NCBI GenBank assembly: GCA_039812545.1
Contig: JBDIAR010000008.1
Coordinates: forward strand, 1 to 34,195
Direction of reading: 5' to 3'
DNA length: 34,195 bases
Source: JBDIAR01 sp039812545
GTDB lineage: Bacteria; Actinomycetota; Actinomycetes; Actinomycetales; Dermatophilaceae
How positions within the stretch are numbered: position 1 is the first letter of the stretch; each line of letters opens with the position of its first letter. A model generated the notes under the pieces. The model was not told the DNA's origin and made no database searches. It worked only from the letters and a program-made list of their open reading frames with translations. Positions 22,476-29,975 of this stretch are shown here, one piece after another. The translations under genes were made by a program, and so were the position numbers.

Positions 22476-24707
22476 GTGACGACCTCGGCAGAGCGCATAC
22501 GTGTCGGCATCCTCACCAGTGGCGGTGACGCGCAAGGGATGAACGCCGCCGTGCGTGCCGTCGTGCGCACCGGCATCGCGCGCGGCGCGCAGGTCTTCGC
22601 CGTGATGGAGGGCTACCAGGGCCTGATCGAAGGCGGGGACCGGATCCGCGAACTGGCGTGGGACGACGTCGGATCGATCCTGCACAAGGGCGGCACGATC
22701 ATCGGGACCGCACGCTCGCTGGAGTTCCGGGAACGCCCGGGCCGGCTGACCGCGGCGGAGAACCTGCTGGCCCGCGGGATCGACCGGCTCGTGGTCATCG
22801 GCGGCGACGGTTCGCTGTCGGGAATGGCCGCCTTCGTCCGGGAATGGCCCTCGCTCCTGGCCGAACTCGTCGCCGCCGGGCGCCTGGAACCCGCCGTGGC
22901 GCAGGCCCATCCCGCGCTGCGCGGAGTCGGCCTGGTGGGGTCGATCGACAACGACATGGTCGGCACCGACATGACGATCGGCGCCGATTCGGCGTTGCAC
23001 CGCATCGTCGACGCCATCGACGCCATCGCCAGCACCGCGGCCAGCCACCAGCGCAGCTTCGTCGTCGAGGTAATGGGCCGGCACTGCGGCTATCTGCCGC
23101 TGATGGCCGCGGTGGCCGGCGGCTGCGACTACGCGCTCATCCCGGAGAATCCCCCGCCCGACGGCTGGGAGGACCAGATGTGCGAGTTGCTGCGGCAGGG
23201 CCGGGCGGACGGACGGCGCGACTCGATCGTCCTGGTCGCCGAGGGGGCGGCCGACCGGCACGGCAATCCGATCACGGCAGGCTATGTATGCGACGTCCTC
23301 ACCGATCGTCTCGGCGAGGACACCCGGACCACCATCCTCGGCCACGTCCAGCGCGGCGGTACACCCAGCGCATACGACCGGTGGATGTCCACCCTGCTGG
23401 GGCATCAGGCGGCGATCGACGTCCTGGCCGCCGGCCCGGACGACGAACCTCAGGTGCTCGGCGTGCGGAACAACCGGATCCATCGCGAGCCGCTGCTCAC
23501 GTCCGTGGAGCTGACCCGTTCGGTCGGCACCTTGATCCACGACGGCAGGTTCGCCGAGGCGATCCGGCTGCGCGGCGAGAGCTTCGGCGAGATGGTCGGT
23601 GTGCTGCAGGCGATGACGACGGCCCGACCGACCCGGCAACCGGTGGGTCGAGCGGCCCGGGTGGCCATCGTGCACGCCGGTGGCCTGGCCCCGGGGATGA
23701 ACACGGCGACCCGAGCAGCCGTGCGCCTCGGGCTCGACCGCGGGCTGACGATGCTCGGCGTCGAGGGCAGCTTCGACGGCCTGGCGCAGGGCAATGTGCG
23801 TGAGCTCGCCTGGGGCGACGTCGAAGGGTGGCAGGGCATCGGCGGCGCCGAACTCGGCACCTTCCGGCCCACCCCCACGGTCGAGGAGTTCTACGGCATC
23901 GGCCGGGCGATCGAGAAACACGAGATCGACGCCCTGATGATGATCGGTGGCTGGAACGGCTACGTGACGCTCAAGCTGATGGATTCGGAACGACACCGCT
24001 ATCCGGCGTTCCGGATCCCGATGATCGCGCTACCGGCCAGCATCGACAACAACCTGCCCGGCTGGGAGCAGGCCATCGGCTCCGACACCGCACTCAACGT
24101 CGTCGTCGAATCCCTGGACCGGATCAAGCAGTCGGCGATGGCCTCCAAGCGGTGCTTCGTCGTCGAGACGATGGGCCGGTATTGCGGCCATCTCGCGCTG
24201 CTGGCCGGCCTGGCGGCGGGCGCCGAACGGGTCTACCTCAACGAGAACGGCATCACGCTCAGCCAGCTGGCGCACGACGTGGAGGAGATGACGGAGAGCT
24301 TCCGGCGGGGTCGCAAGCTCTTCCTCGCGCTGCGCAGCGAGAAGGCCAGCGGGCACTACACGACCGACTTCCTCACCCGGCTCTTCGAGGAGGAGGGCGG
24401 CCGGCTGTACGACGTGCGCGGACTGGTCCTGGGGCATGTCCAGCAGGGCGGCAACCCGACCCCGTTCGACCGGATCGTCGCGACCCGGCTGGCCTCGCGC
24501 GGCCTGAACCTGCTCATCGACGAACTCGCCGCCGGATCCTGCGCCATCGGCTTCATCGGCCGTACCGATCACGGCCCAGGTCTGATCCCCATGTCCAAGA
24601 TGGGCGAGTTGGTCGATTGGGAACACCGTCGCCCGCTCGATCAGTGGTGGTTGCCGATGCGGGCGATCATCGAAGAGCTCTCCCACGAGCCGCCCGCCGC
24701 CTGCTGA
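22476..24707 (+). CDS. pfk: Tandem (eukaryote-type) ATP-dependent 6-phosphofructokinase
   Basis: Phosphorylates fructose 6-phosphate in glycolysis. It has 743 residues, twice the usual bacterial ~320-340, as two fused PFK units. The N-terminal unit (about 1-385) is catalytic: SGGDAQGMNAAVRAV, IGGDGS, GLVGSIDNDMVGTDMTIG, EVMGRHCGY and LGHVQRGGTPSAYDR. Gly after GGD and GSIDND (no Lys) are the ATP-type pattern, not the pyrophosphate type. The C-terminal unit (about 390-740) is degenerate: IGGWNG in place of GGDGS and ASIDNNLPG with Asn for the catalytic Asp, while ETMGRYCGHLALLAG, LGHVQQGGNPTPFDR and the end WEHRRPLDQWW remain. This is the animal/fungal architecture, where the C-terminal half is regulatory. 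The GTG start has GGAAGGG six bases upstream. Confidence 0.93.
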   Translation: MTTSAERIRVGILTSGGDAQGMNAAVRAVVRTGIARGAQVFAVMEGYQGLIEGGDRIRELAWDDVGSILHKGGTIIGTARSLEFRERPGRLTAAENLLARGIDRLVVIGGDGSLSGMAAFVREWPSLLAELVAAGRLEPAVAQAHPALRGVGLVGSIDNDMVGTDMTIGADSALHRIVDAIDAIASTAASHQRSFVVEVMGRHCGYLPLMAAVAGGCDYALIPENPPPDGWEDQMCELLRQGRADGRRDSIVLVAEGAADRHGNPITAGYVCDVLTDRLGEDTRTTILGHVQRGGTPSAYDRWMSTLLGHQAAIDVLAAGPDDEPQVLGVRNNRIHREPLLTSVELTRSVGTLIHDGRFAEAIRLRGESFGEMVGVLQAMTTARPTRQPVGRAARVAIVHAGGLAPGMNTATRAAVRLGLDRGLTMLGVEGSFDGLAQGNVRELAWGDVEGWQGIGGAELGTFRPTPTVEEFYGIGRAIEKHEIDALMMIGGWNGYVTLKLMDSERHRYPAFRIPMIALPASIDNNLPGWEQAIGSDTALNVVVESLDRIKQSAMASKRCFVVETMGRYCGHLALLAGLAAGAERVYLNENGITLSQLAHDVEEMTESFRRGRKLFLALRSEKASGHYTTDFLTRLFEEEGGRLYDVRGLVLGHVQQGGNPTPFDRIVATRLASRGLNLLIDELAAGSCAIGFIGRTDHGPGLIPMSKMGELVDWEHRRPLDQWWLPMRAIIEELSHEPPAAC

Positions 24708-24713
24708 CGCGAC

Positions 24714-25577
24714 TCACCCGCAGTCATCGGTGCGCCGGCCCGGCGACACGCCAGGGCGCAGCGCCCAGACCGCGACAGCGGCGGCGGCCGCGACATTGAG
24801 CGAGTCCACTCCCCCCGTCATCGGGATCCGGACGACCGCGTCGGCCGCCCCGAGGGTGCACGCGGCCAGCCCGTCGCCCTCGGTGCCGAGGACCAGCGCG
24901 AGCCGGTCGTGCCGCCGCCCGGCGAACTCGTCCAGACCGACGGCGCCATCGTCCAGTCCCAGGGCCGCGACGGTGAACCCCTGCGCCCGCAACTCCTCGA
25001 CGCCCGCGGGCCAGGGCGCGATCCGCGTCCACGGCACCTGGAAAACCGTCCCCATCGACACGCGGACGGCCCTGCGGTACAACGGGTCCGCACAGCGCGG
25101 CGTCACCAGCACGGCATCCACACCGAGCCCCGCACAGGATCGGAAGATCGCGCCGACATTGGTGTGGTCGACGATGTCCTCGAGCACGACGACCCGCCGG
25201 GACCGGCATACGATCTCCTCGACCGACCGCAACGCCGGACGCTCCATCGCGGCCAGTGCGCCCCGGTGGAGGTGGAAGCCGGTGAGAGTCTCGATGACGT
25301 CGTGTTCGCCGACGAAGACGGGTATGCCGGTGGCGAGCGCCGTGGCGACGACGTCGGCCAGCTCGTCGAGCCACCGCCGCGCCATCAACAACGACCGCGG
25401 CCGATGCCCGGCGGCCAGCGCCCGGCGGATCACCTTCTCCGATTCGGCGATGTAAAGCCCGTGTTCGGGTTCGAACCGGCGGCGCAGCGCGACATCGGTC
25501 AGGCCGACGTAGTCCGACAAGCGCGGGTCGGTGAGGTCGTCGACGACCGTGATGCCGACCGCGAGCGGCTCGGTCAT
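24714..25577 (-). CDS. SpoU/TrmH-family RNA 2'-O-methyltransferase
   Basis: A SPOUT-class S-adenosylmethionine-dependent RNA methyltransferase, 287 residues. An N-terminal substrate-binding region (LYIAESEKVIRRALAAGHRP) is followed by the three SpoU motifs: DHTNVGAIFRSCAGLGVDAV, LVLGTEGDGL and VRIPMTGGVDSLNVAAAAAV. The target nucleotide (rRNA or tRNA) cannot be told from sequence alone. The ATG overlaps the stop of the upstream permease gene (ATGA), so it is cotranscribed with it. The stop is 6 bases from the convergent pfk stop. Confidence 0.92.
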   Translation of the reverse strand: MTEPLAVGITVVDDLTDPRLSDYVGLTDVALRRRFEPEHGLYIAESEKVIRRALAAGHRPRSLLMARRWLDELADVVATALATGIPVFVGEHDVIETLTGFHLHRGALAAMERPALRSVEEIVCRSRRVVVLEDIVDHTNVGAIFRSCAGLGVDAVLVTPRCADPLYRRAVRVSMGTVFQVPWTRIAPWPAGVEELRAQGFTVAALGLDDGAVGLDEFAGRRHDRLALVLGTEGDGLAACTLGAADAVVRIPMTGGVDSLNVAAAAAVAVWALRPGVSPGRRTDDCG

Positions 25578-26386
25578 GCGAACCAGATCATCTTCACCAC
25601 GGCGATCAACCCGACGACGATGATGACGCTCCGCAGCGCCGCCGGCGGGATGCGCCGCCCGATCCGCGAGCCGACGATGCCACCGAGGAAGGCGCCGGCT
25701 CCGACGAGCGCGGCGGCCAGCCAGTTGATCTTGTCGAACGCGAAGACGACGAAGATGAGCGCCGCGACGAAGTTGACGATCGTGACGAGCACATTCTTGA
25801 AACCGTTGAGCCGCTGCAGGTTCTCGGTGGTCAGCGCCGAGAAGATCCCCATCATCAAGATGCCCTGCGCGGCGCCGAAATAGCCGCCGTACACCCCGGA
25901 CAGGAAGACCCCGACGAGCAAGACGATTCCACGCCAACCCGATTCGCCGGACTCCGAGGGGCTCTCCTGGTCCGTCACCGGACCGGAGGCGACCGGCGCC
26001 CGTCGGGCGGCCAGCGCGCGCTGCATACGAGGCCCGAAGACGACGAGGATCAGGGCGACGATGATCAGGACCGGAACGATCGCCTTGAACGCCGATTCGG
26101 GCAGTTTCAGCAGAAGTAGCGATCCGGTCAGGCCACCGATCAGCGACAACGGCATGAACCGGCGCAGCGTCCGGGACCGTCCGGTCAGCTCGTGCCGATA
26201 GCCCCAACTGCCGCTGATCCCGCCGGCGACCAGGCCGATGTTGTTCGACACATTGGCCACCACGGGCGGCAGGTTGAAGAACAACAGCGTCGGGAAGGTG
26301 ATGAGGGTCCCCGAACCGACGATCGTGTTGATCGTCCCCGCGCCCAAGCCGGCGACGAGGATGGCCACGGCCTCCCAGAAACTCAC
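25574..26386 (-). CDS. TSUP-family (TauE/SafE) membrane permease
   Basis: A 270-residue membrane protein of the sulfite/organosulfonate exporter family. The N-terminus LVAGLGAGTINTIVGSGTLI with TFPTLLFFNLPPVVAN is the family's first half-repeat; the second half is GVFLSGVYGGYFGAAQGILM and NFVAALIFVVFAFDKINWLA. About eight helices flank a cytoplasmic linker (residues ~125-150). The substrate is unknown. The GTG start has TATCCT six bases upstream and no ribosome-binding site, indicating a leaderless transcript. It is coupled to the downstream methyltransferase gene. Confidence 0.9.
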   Translation of the reverse strand: MSFWEAVAILVAGLGAGTINTIVGSGTLITFPTLLFFNLPPVVANVSNNIGLVAGGISGSWGYRHELTGRSRTLRRFMPLSLIGGLTGSLLLLKLPESAFKAIVPVLIIVALILVVFGPRMQRALAARRAPVASGPVTDQESPSESGESGWRGIVLLVGVFLSGVYGGYFGAAQGILMMGIFSALTTENLQRLNGFKNVLVTIVNFVAALIFVVFAFDKINWLAAALVGAGAFLGGIVGSRIGRRIPPAALRSVIIVVGLIAVVKMIWFA

Positions 26387-26392
26387 CCAGGA

Positions 26393-26398
26393 AGGATA
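26393..26398 (-). promoter_or_regulatory. -10 element of the TSUP gene, leaderless
   Basis: TATCCT on the minus strand followed by six bases and the GTG at 26386. Confidence 0.55.
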
Positions 26399-26402
26399 GC
26401 GA

Positions 26403-27590
26403 CTACGCCCCGTCGATCCGCTGCGGCGGTCCGGCCGGGGGCGCCATCGGCGACGGCGCGCCGGACGCCTCGGGTGCCTGCGGCACAGCCACGTCGGCGA
26501 CCGGGACCTGCTGCGTCTCGTCCGCCCCCGACCCGGTCATCGCCGGTCGGGCGGCTGCTCGCCGCGTGGTGTGTTCGGTGGATTCGGCACTCGCCTGCGC
26601 GGCCTGACCACGGGCCTCCGCAAGCGCCTTGGCCGGGTCCTCCAAGGTCGTGTCCTCGAAGGCGTTGACCAGACCGTCCTCGGGCTGCCAGGCATCCTCG
26701 TCGTCCATCGGCGGCAGCTTGTCGCCGCCCAGTGCCCCGGAGATCCCCCGTAGTGCGTCGGTGACCTCGCTCGGGATGATCCACATCTTGTTGGAGTCTC
26801 CACGGGCCAGTTGCGGAAGCACCTGGAGGTACTGGTATGCCAGCAGTCGCTGGGTCGGCTTGCCTCGGTGGATCGCGTCGAACACCTGCTGGATCGCGCG
26901 CGCCTGGCCCTGGGCCTCCAGGATCCGAGCCTGCGCCGAACCCTCGGCGCGCAGGATCTGGCTCTGCTTCTCGCCTTCGGCCGTCAAGATCGCGGACTGC
27001 TTGACACCCTCGGCGGTGAGGATCGCGGCCCGCCGGTCACGCTCGGCCCGCATCTGCTTCTCCATCGAGTCCTGCACCGAGTGCGGCGGGTCGATCGCCT
27101 TAAGTTCGACCCGGTTCACCCGAATCCCCCACTTGCCGGTGGCCTCGTCGAGGACGCCGCGCAGTTGGGCGTTGATCTGGTCGCGGCTGGTCAGCGTCTC
27201 CTCCAGATCCAGCGAGCCGATGACGTTACGCAGCGTGGTCACGGTCAGCTGCTCGATGCCCTGGATGAAGTTGGCGATCTCGTAGACCGCGGATTTGGCG
27301 TCGATGACCGAGTAGTAGATGACGGTGTCGATGGAGACGACGAGGTTGTCGCTGGTGATAACCGGCTGCGGCGGGAAGGACACGACCTGTTCACGAAGGT
27401 CGATATTGGCGCGCACCTTGTCGATGAACGGGACCAGCAGGTGCATCCCGTCGTCGAGGGTGCGCGAGTAGCTGCCGAGCCGCTCGATGATCTGCGCGGT
27501 CTGTTGCGGGACGATGCGGATCGTGCGGAAGAGCACGACGGCGGCGAAGACCAGAAGTGCGAGGACGACGATGAGGAACGGATCTGGCAT
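26403..27590 (-). CDS. SPFH / band 7 (stomatin-like) membrane protein
   Basis: A 395-residue protein: one N-terminal membrane helix (FLIVVLALLVFAAVVLF), an SPFH domain (about 25-190; RTIRIVPQQTAQIIERLGSY through VVSIDTVIYYSVIDAKSAV), then a charged Ala/Glu coiled coil (RAERDRRAAILTAEGVKQSA, with three tandem AEG[V/E]KQS-like repeats) that normally drives oligomer ring formation. It ends in a Pro/Ala-rich tail of about 90 residues. SPFH proteins organise membrane microdomains and hold proteases. The start is the ATG of MPDPFLIVV; the frame stays open upstream but GGGAGAAGG lies before this ATG. It forms an SPFH-NfeD pair with the upstream gene. Confidence 0.92.
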   Translation of the reverse strand: MPDPFLIVVLALLVFAAVVLFRTIRIVPQQTAQIIERLGSYSRTLDDGMHLLVPFIDKVRANIDLREQVVSFPPQPVITSDNLVVSIDTVIYYSVIDAKSAVYEIANFIQGIEQLTVTTLRNVIGSLDLEETLTSRDQINAQLRGVLDEATGKWGIRVNRVELKAIDPPHSVQDSMEKQMRAERDRRAAILTAEGVKQSAILTAEGEKQSQILRAEGSAQARILEAQGQARAIQQVFDAIHRGKPTQRLLAYQYLQVLPQLARGDSNKMWIIPSEVTDALRGISGALGGDKLPPMDDEDAWQPEDGLVNAFEDTTLEDPAKALAEARGQAAQASAESTEHTTRRAAARPAMTGSGADETQQVPVADVAVPQAPEASGAPSPMAPPAGPPQRIDGA

Positions 27591-27653
27591 GTGAAACGAC
27601 CTTCTCCCTAAGGACGACGGTGCCGCGGAGTGCGGTGGTGACGACGGTGTGCA

Positions 27654-27680
27654 GGTATGCCGACGGAGGGTTGGTATGCC
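27654..27680 (+). repeat. Two direct GGTATGCCG copies between the NfeD and SPFH genes
   Basis: GGTATGCCG occurs at 27654 and 27673, 19 bases apart, in the 112-base gap between the NfeD stop and the SPFH start. Both are full copies of the iterated octamer. Confidence 0.75.
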
Positions 27681-27702
27681 GGTGCCCGGCTTGGACTGAG
27701 AG

Positions 27703-28152
27703 TCAGCTCGGATCCACCCGTTCGGCCGCGCTGACGACGGCGGTGGCGCCGTCGATCCGAACGACGCGGACCGGCGCCCCGACCGGGTACTCACGGTCGT
27801 CGGCGCTGCGGGCCGACCAGGTTTCGCCGTGCAGTTTCACCCGGCCACCTTGGGCGTCGACGACCTCCAGCACCTCGGCCGGACGCCCGAGCAGTGCCGG
27901 GGCCCCGATGTCGCCGGCCCGCACCGGACGGAACCGGCGGCGCAGAAAGGGGCGGGCGAAGACCAGCAGGGCGACACCGACGACGGAGGCGACGGTCGCC
28001 GAGACGGCGAAGCCCGCCCCGAAGAAGGATGCGCCCGCTCCGGCGAGGGCGCCCCCGGCGAGCATCAAGAAGGTGAAGTCCGCGGTCGCGGCCTCCACGG
28101 CGGTCAGGCCGATACTCCCGGCAAGCCATGCGAGCCACGCAGCGCCGCCCAT
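27703..28152 (-). CDS. NfeD-family membrane protein
   Basis: A 149-residue protein with two to three membrane helices (WLAWLAGSIGLTAVEAATAD, FTFLMLAGGALAGAGASFFG, AVSATVASVVGVALLVFARP). These are followed by a C-terminal OB-fold-like domain (LGRPAEVLEVVDAQGGRVKL then GETWSARSA), the short NfeD form. NfeD proteins are encoded with SPFH proteins, as here, and work with them at the membrane. The ATG is supported by GGGAGGA at the right distance. On the minus strand TTGACA (28188-28193) lies upstream as a possible -35, with no convincing -10. Confidence 0.9.
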   Translation of the reverse strand: MGGAAWLAWLAGSIGLTAVEAATADFTFLMLAGGALAGAGASFFGAGFAVSATVASVVGVALLVFARPFLRRRFRPVRAGDIGAPALLGRPAEVLEVVDAQGGRVKLHGETWSARSADDREYPVGAPVRVVRIDGATAVVSAAERVDPS

Positions 28153-28244
28153 GGTTCCTCCCTCTCGGGTCCCGCCAGGCGAAACCCTGTCAACTATCGG
28201 ACGATCGGGGCGGACTCGTGGTTCCGGACGGCCCCGACCGCTAC

Positions 28245-29030
28245 TCAGTCCGCGGCTCTGGCATACCAGCGCCCTTGAGCATGCTCGACCTTCAACGGTA
28301 GCCCGAACGTCGCGCTGAGGTTGCCATCGGTCAAGGTGGTCGCGATCGGTCCGGCGGCCACGACCCGCCCGCCGCGCAGCAACAGGACGTCGGTGAAGCC
28401 AGGTGGGATCTCCTCGACGTGATGGGTCACCAGCACCAGGGCGGGGGCGGTGTCGTCTTCGGCGATCGCGGCCAGGCGTCGCACGAGATCCTCGCGGCCG
28501 CCGAGGTCGAGTCCGGCGGCCGGTTCGTCGAGCAGCAGCAGTTCGGGATCGGTCATCAGGGCGCGGGCGATCAACACCCGCTTGCGCTCCCCCTCGCTGA
28601 GGGTTCCGAACCGACGGTTGACGAACTGGTCGACGCCCAGCTGCCGCAGCAGTGCCAGGGCTCGGGCGTAGTCCTGGGCGTCGTACTTCTCGCGCCAGCG
28701 GCCGACGATGCCGTACGACGCGGTCACCACGACATTGCCGACGATCTCGCCTCCGGGAATCGTGTCGGCGACGGCGGCGCTGGACAAGCCGATCCGCGGC
28801 CGCAACTCGAAGACGTCGACCCGCCCCAGACGCTCACCGAGAACCTCGGCGACTCCGCTGCTGGGATGCATCCGGGTGGACGCGATCTGCAACAAGGTGG
28901 TCTTGCCGGCACCGTTGGGCCCCAGAATGACCCATCGCTCGCCCTCGTCGACGTCCCAGGTGACCGCATCGAGCAACACATTGCCGGTGCGGACGATGCT
29001 GACGTCAGTCAGCCCGAGGACATCACCCAT
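28245..29030 (-). CDS. ABC transporter-type ATP-binding protein
   Basis: A 261-residue soluble ATPase with Walker A GPNGAGKTT, Q-loop region, signature LSEGERKRVLIARAL, Walker B LLLLDEPAAGLDLGG and switch His in VTHHVEEIPPGF. No permease gene is adjacent, so the partner is unknown. The sequence style (SSAAVADTIPGGEIVGNVVV followed by TASYGIVGRW) is that of stand-alone ModF/YbbA-like actinobacterial ATPases. Start: the ATG giving MGDVLGLTDV is preferred because TATGGT sits seven bases upstream (leaderless); an ATG four codons earlier is also possible. Downstream is the NfeD-SPFH pair. It is divergent from an unknown gene across 127 bases with repeated 9-mers. Confidence 0.88.
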   Translation of the reverse strand: MGDVLGLTDVSIVRTGNVLLDAVTWDVDEGERWVILGPNGAGKTTLLQIASTRMHPSSGVAEVLGERLGRVDVFELRPRIGLSSAAVADTIPGGEIVGNVVVTASYGIVGRWREKYDAQDYARALALLRQLGVDQFVNRRFGTLSEGERKRVLIARALMTDPELLLLDEPAAGLDLGGREDLVRRLAAIAEDDTAPALVLVTHHVEEIPPGFTDVLLLRGGRVVAAGPIATTLTDGNLSATFGLPLKVEHAQGRWYARAAD

Positions 29031-29045
29031 GTCCTTCACCATAGA

Positions 29046-29101
29046 CGACCGGCGTCGGCCCACCCCTGAGGCGCCGCCGGTCGCGGGGCGGCCGACCGGC
29101 G
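29046..29101. promoter_or_regulatory. Three copies of a 9-mer in the ABC ATPase upstream region
   Basis: CGACCGGCG occurs at 29046-29054 and 29093-29101, with its reverse complement CGCCGGTCG at 29075-29083. All three lie upstream of the -10 (29038-29043) of the ABC gene, in the divergent intergenic region. Possible operator sites. Confidence 0.35.
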
Positions 29102-29157
29102 GGGCTGAACTGCCGCCGACCTTGGTCTGACGATGTCCGTATGCCAGAATCCCGGCG

Positions 29158-29907
29158 ATGTCTTCCGTGTCGGTCAGCGTCGGCTCCGCCGTGGCTCTCA
29201 CCCAGTCCTTCGTGCGGGGCGAGGATCCCGTGGCCGCGCTGGTCGACATCGCGCGCCGGGGCGGGTCCGCCGATCAGGTGCGCCTGCCGATCGAACGGCT
29301 GAAGAGCTGGCAGGCCGCCGGGGCCGCCCTGGTCCTGCTGGACCTGCCACGACCGGGCCGACTGGGTCTGGCCTCGACCCTGCCGTCCTCCTCACGCGAC
29401 GCCGCCCTGGCCGCCGGCGAGGTGCTGATCGTCGCCGACGGCAGCGGCGCCCTGATCCCGGGCCGGGAGACCTACGGACCGATCGGCGACCGCGGGACGA
29501 GCCTCACGTGGCACCACGTGTCCGCCGCCCCCGTCCCGGAGTACCGGTATCGCCTGCTGGACCGGCGGCAGGTCGAGCAGGAGTTGATCGAGGCCGTCCA
29601 GCTCGCGTCCCGCTCCCTGACGGGGCTGCGGCGGGGCTGGGGAACGAGCGGTTCGGCTGCCGGGCCACGCACGGTGGCACTGCCCCACGGCATACCGGCT
29701 GCTTTGCAGGACCTGATCGGACGGGCCGCGGCGCTGGCGAGCATGGCCCTCGACGGGCTGGCCGAACAGGAGTTGTCGAGTTCGGTGGACCTGCATGCGG
29801 CGACTCGGCGCGGCGCGGCCCTGCGAGCCCTGGCGAGCGCGGCGACCGCCGCTCTTGTCGACGCGACGAACCTGGCGGCGCTCGCGGTGGCCGACTCCGG
29901 CGGCTGA
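29158..29907 (+). CDS. Hypothetical actinobacterial protein
   Basis: I do not recognise a family. It has 249 residues, Ala/Leu/Arg-rich, with no signal peptide or membrane helix. The N-terminal half (ALTQSFVRGEDPVAALVDIA and LVLLDLPRPGRLGLAS, then VLIVADGSGALIPG) looks alpha/beta. The C-terminal half (QVEQELIEAVQLASRSLTGL and DLHAATRRGAALRALASAAT) is helical. Uniform G+C-rich third positions and full-length openness support it as a real gene. CAGAAT lies seven bases before the ATG, so it may be leaderless. It sits 68 bases ahead of ppgK on the same strand and may be part of that unit. Confidence 0.75.
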   Translation: MSSVSVSVGSAVALTQSFVRGEDPVAALVDIARRGGSADQVRLPIERLKSWQAAGAALVLLDLPRPGRLGLASTLPSSSRDAALAAGEVLIVADGSGALIPGRETYGPIGDRGTSLTWHHVSAAPVPEYRYRLLDRRQVEQELIEAVQLASRSLTGLRRGWGTSGSAAGPRTVALPHGIPAALQDLIGRAAALASMALDGLAEQELSSSVDLHAATRRGAALRALASAATAALVDATNLAALAVADSGG

Positions 29908-29928
29908 GCGAGGCTGCCTGCCACGGGC

Positions 29929-29934
29929 TACAGT
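29929..29934 (+). promoter_or_regulatory. Possible -10 of ppgK
   Basis: TACAGT in the 68-base gap before ppgK, followed about 23 bases later by the AAGAAGGG ribosome-binding site (29958-29965). Confidence 0.4.
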
Positions 29935-29975
29935 GGCGACGACTCGACACGACGGCGAAGAAGGGTCGGTTCGTG

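Noticed and set aside
27335..27360. TTGTCGCTGG as another PafBC promoter
   Set aside because: It reads TTGTCGCTG, not TTGTCRGTG, lies inside the SPFH gene antisense, and lacks a correctly spaced TANNNT.
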